In this document: positions 62,246-64,000 of the stretch, in pieces
Position numbering within the stretch: position 1 is the stretch's first letter
Layout: each line of letters starts with the position of its first letter
Source: Natronoarchaeum mannanilyticum
GTDB lineage: Archaea; Halobacteriota; Halobacteria; Halobacteriales; Natronoarchaeaceae
NCBI RefSeq assembly: GCF_039522665.1
Contig: NZ_BAAADV010000004.1
Span: 124,001 to 188,000, forward strand
Direction of reading: 5' to 3'
Length of the DNA: 64,000 bases
Notes under the pieces: model-generated
The model's database searches: none
Told to the model about the DNA's origin: nothing
The model's input: only the letters and a program-made list of their open reading frames with translations
Translations under genes and position numbers: made by a program

Positions 62246-62670
62246 ACACAGCTGACCAGTACCTCAAAGCGATATACCTCGCACAGATGATGGAGGACGG
62301 TCCGGCGTCGACCGGACAGCTCGCCGATATGCTCGACGTCAGCCCCGCCAGCGTCAACGAGATGATCGGAAAACTGGAGGATCGGGGTCTCGCGGACCAC
62401 GAGAAGTACAAGGGCGTCGAACTCACCGACGACGGGATCGGCCGGGCCCGGGACGCGCTCCAGACGTACTGCATCATCGAGCGGTTTCTCGCGAACGTCC
62501 TGGAGGTCGAGAGCTACCGCGAGGAGGCCCGCGCCCTGGAGAGCGTCATCGACGACACGGTCGCCGAGCGCCTCGACACGATCATCGACCGCCGGTCGGA
62601 GTGTCCGGACTGTTTCGATCCGGAGGCCGACCGCTGCGAGTGTCTCATCGCCGAAGGACAGGCGGACTGA
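62242..62670 (+). CDS. DtxR/IdeR-type metal-dependent regulator (SirR)
   Basis: A 142-residue regulator. [40 protein letters not shown] and YKGVELTDDGIGRARDALQT are the DtxR winged helix; dimerisation follows. Where DtxR has CxxEH the sequence is EEARALESV, so the classical Cys and His ligands are absent, while the C-terminus has RSECPDCFDPEADRCECL with four cysteines. It probably recognises TTAGG...CCTAA-like dyads, one of which occurs at 28398-28413. Confidence 0.86.
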   Translation: MNTADQYLKAIYLAQMMEDGPASTGQLADMLDVSPASVNEMIGKLEDRGLADHEKYKGVELTDDGIGRARDALQTYCIIERFLANVLEVESYREEARALESVIDDTVAERLDTIIDRRSECPDCFDPEADRCECLIAEGQAD

Positions 62671-62709
62671 TCGCCGTCGTCGAATCTCCGATCCGCAGCC
62701 GGCGCGTTC

Positions 62710-62940
62710 TCACTGCACGTACAGCTTCTCGCCAAGCAGCGTCGCCAGTCGCCGGTCGTCCGCCGGCGTGATCGCGACGTAGGGGCCCTCGACCGGCCCG
62801 AACACGTCGACGATGCGGCCCGCCGTCGAGAGCGACTCGTCGACGACCTCGCGGCCGATCGGCGGCGGGTCGTCGGGGTCGTCGAGTCGGACGATCGCCA
62901 GCCCCTGGGCCGTCCGGTCGGCCTCGCCGAGTCGCTGCAT
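62710..62940 (-). CDS. gar1: H/ACA ribonucleoprotein Gar1
   Basis: A 76-residue core protein of archaeal H/ACA RNPs that guide pseudouridylation. It is a small beta-barrel: LAIVRLDDPDDPPPIGREVV, AGRIVDVFGPVEGPYVAITP, LLGEKLYVQ. ATG 62940 overlaps the srp19 stop by one base; GTG 62943 is the alternative. The gar1-srp19 pairing is usual in haloarchaea. Confidence 0.9.
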   Translation of the reverse strand: MQRLGEADRTAQGLAIVRLDDPDDPPPIGREVVDESLSTAGRIVDVFGPVEGPYVAITPADDRRLATLLGEKLYVQ

Positions 62941-63218
62941 CACTCGCGCATCGTCGCGACGTAGGCGGCCACCGCCTGGACGACGTCGTTCTTGGCGTCG
63001 TCGGCGTCCTTGACGAGCACGCGCCCGCGCTGCTGGTAGTGCTCGCGCGGGTAGGCGACGTCTCGCTCGACGACGGCGTCGTAGCCCACCTGCTGGACGG
63101 CCTGTGCGATCTCCTCGACCTCGGGGCTCGGCACCGCCAGCTCCTCCGGGACGCGGCGCCCCTTCGAGCGCGTGAGGTCCGCGTCGAAGTACGCGGGCCA
63201 GATGACGTTTTCGACCAT
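62940..63218 (-). CDS. srp19: Signal recognition particle protein SRP19
   Basis: A 92-residue SRP RNA-binding protein that prepares the RNA for SRP54. [40 protein letters not shown] and [20 protein letters not shown] match the family. It overlaps gar1 by one base. Confidence 0.93.
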   Translation of the reverse strand: MVENVIWPAYFDADLTRSKGRRVPEELAVPSPEVEEIAQAVQQVGYDAVVERDVAYPREHYQQRGRVLVKDADDAKNDVVQAVAAYVATMRE

Positions 63219-63293
63219 ACTCGTCCGATCGGTGTCGGCGACGTAAAAAGGTCGGTTTCCGCGACGAGTCGGCGTCCGGGCTGCCGGTACGGG

Positions 63294-64000
63294 TCAGTTC
63301 CGACGGCGCGCCAGCACGCCGGCGGTCAGCAGCGCGGCGACCGCGGGGGCGACGCCGAAGCCGGGGACGCTGTCGCCGCCGTCGCTCTCGTCGGCGCCGC
63401 TCCCGTTCTCGCTACTCTCGTTCTCGGAACTCTCGCCCTCGTACTGCTGAAGCTGCTCGTTGATCTCCTGGATCGCGTACACGACCCGGGGCGCGGGCTG
63501 TTGCATGTAGTTCGTGTCGACACGGATGATCCGGTCGTTCTGCACCGCGCTGGTCGACTGGACCGCCTCGCGATCCGGGACCGCCGAACCCTCCAGCAGC
63601 AGCAGGTAGTCGGGGTTCTGCTCGATCAGCTTCTCGTCGCTGAGCTGCGCCCAGCTCTCCAGGCCGGCCTCCGCCGCGACGTTCTCGCCGCCCGCGGTGG
63701 TGATCACGTCGTGCTGGAACGTCCCGGCGCCGGGCGTCGTCCCGAAGAACTCGAAGTAGACGCTCGGGCGGTCGGACTCGCTGACGTTCTCCTGAACGGC
63801 GTCGATTTCGGTCTGCATCCACTCGACGGTCTCGGTCGCGCCCTCGCAGGCGCCCGCGAGCTCGCCGATCCGCTCGGTCTTGTCGTACACGTCGTCGATC
63901 GACGCGGCCGACGCGAACTGGTAGACTGCCAGGTCGTTGTTCCGCAACTGGTCGACCGTGTCGTTCGAGATCGTGTTGGGCGCGAGCACGAGGTCGGGAT
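63294..64000 (-). CDS. PGF-CTERM anchored BtuF/iron-type substrate-binding protein (5' end beyond window)
   Basis: Visible part ~235 residues of a periplasmic-binding-protein family (BtuF/FepB) lipoprotein-like receptor for cobalamin or siderophore: PDLVLAPNTISNDTVDQLRN, TERIGELAGACEGATETVEW, VYFEFFGTTPGAGTFQHDVI, LSDEKLIEQNPDYLLLLEGS. The C-terminus is a Ser/Glu linker, then VPGFGVAPAVAALLTAGVLA and RRRN, a PGF-CTERM sorting signal cut by archaeosortase A and attached to lipid at the cell surface. The start and the transporter genes are outside the window. Confidence 0.88.
   Translation of the reverse strand, partial: PDLVLAPNTISNDTVDQLRNNDLAVYQFASAASIDDVYDKTERIGELAGACEGATETVEWMQTEIDAVQENVSESDRPSVYFEFFGTTPGAGTFQHDVITTAGGENVAAEAGLESWAQLSDEKLIEQNPDYLLLLEGSAVPDREAVQSTSAVQNDRIIRVDTNYMQQPAPRVVYAIQEINEQLQQYEGESSENESSENGSGADESDGGDSVPGFGVAPAVAALLTAGVLARRRN

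Noticed and set aside
1-64000. CRISPR arrays, insertion sequences, integrases or rRNA genes
   Set aside because: None seen: no regularly spaced direct repeats of CRISPR size, no transposase or integrase motifs and no rRNA-like stretches. The window is chromosomal core.

Overview
The window comes from a haloarchaeon (class Halobacteria). The evidence is a very GC-rich sequence, strongly acidic proteins, archaeal information-processing genes (TFB, aIF2-beta, EF-1 beta, RpoD/N/K, SRP19, Gar1, PolB), halophile-only families (UPF0058, the HVO_2753-type zinc-finger micro-protein, the PhaRPEC cluster) and many starts that look leaderless, with a TATA box about 25-35 bases upstream. I cannot name the genus. 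It reads as chromosomal core: I see no insertion sequence, integrase, CRISPR array or rRNA.

Layout. 1-4.6 kb: an Lhr-type helicase (cut by the left edge), a winged-helix regulator and a PAS-type histidine kinase. 4.7-10.6 kb is the most accessory-looking part: a CHAT-type (caspase-like) protease gene convergent with a 45-residue hydrophobic peptide gene, an AT-rich island with dyads, a DUF7504-like protein, an M14 zinc peptidase relative and a KaiC-like ATPase. 10.9-16.0 kb: NAD kinase, MptA (GTP cyclohydrolase), a TrmB-type regulator and a thioredoxin/DUF255 protein. 16.0-16.8 kb is a gene-free block with two large structured repeats. 16.8-23.1 kb: two translation/transcription operons, each led by a tRNA (Ser-GCT; Leu-CAG). 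23.6-28.3 kb: polyhydroxyalkanoate genes, phaR-phaP-phaE-phaC with phaB downstream and a divergent phaJ. 28.4-39.3 kb: an ABC ATPase behind a DtxR-type dyad, a 953-residue coiled-coil protein, purA, Trm112-like and the cobalt-chelatase pair cbiX/DR2241-like. 39.5-51.6 kb: enoyl-CoA hydratase, UPF0212, aIF2-beta, TFB, EF-1 beta, small zinc proteins, transporters and a methyltransferase. 51.7-59.3 kb: PolB, an AIR-synthase-like protein and sufCBD. 59.4-64 kb: amino-acid permease plus universal stress partner, ferritin-like protein plus SirR/IdeR-type regulator, gar1-srp19, and a PGF-CTERM substrate-binding protein cut by the right edge.

Connections. The iron/metal genes (ABC ATPase with operator, ferritin-like/SirR pair, sufCBD, terminal binding protein) could form one regulon. 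The PHA proteins share an N-terminal Asn-Pro...Leu-Gln-Arg amphipathic stretch that may be a granule-binding tag. Three genes (M14, KaiC-like, DUF255) carry copies of the same hairpin-forming DNA repeat inside their reading frames, always read in the same frame and with compensatory arm changes. This is the strongest candidate for an undescribed element here; the CHAT protease/mini-peptide pair is the second.
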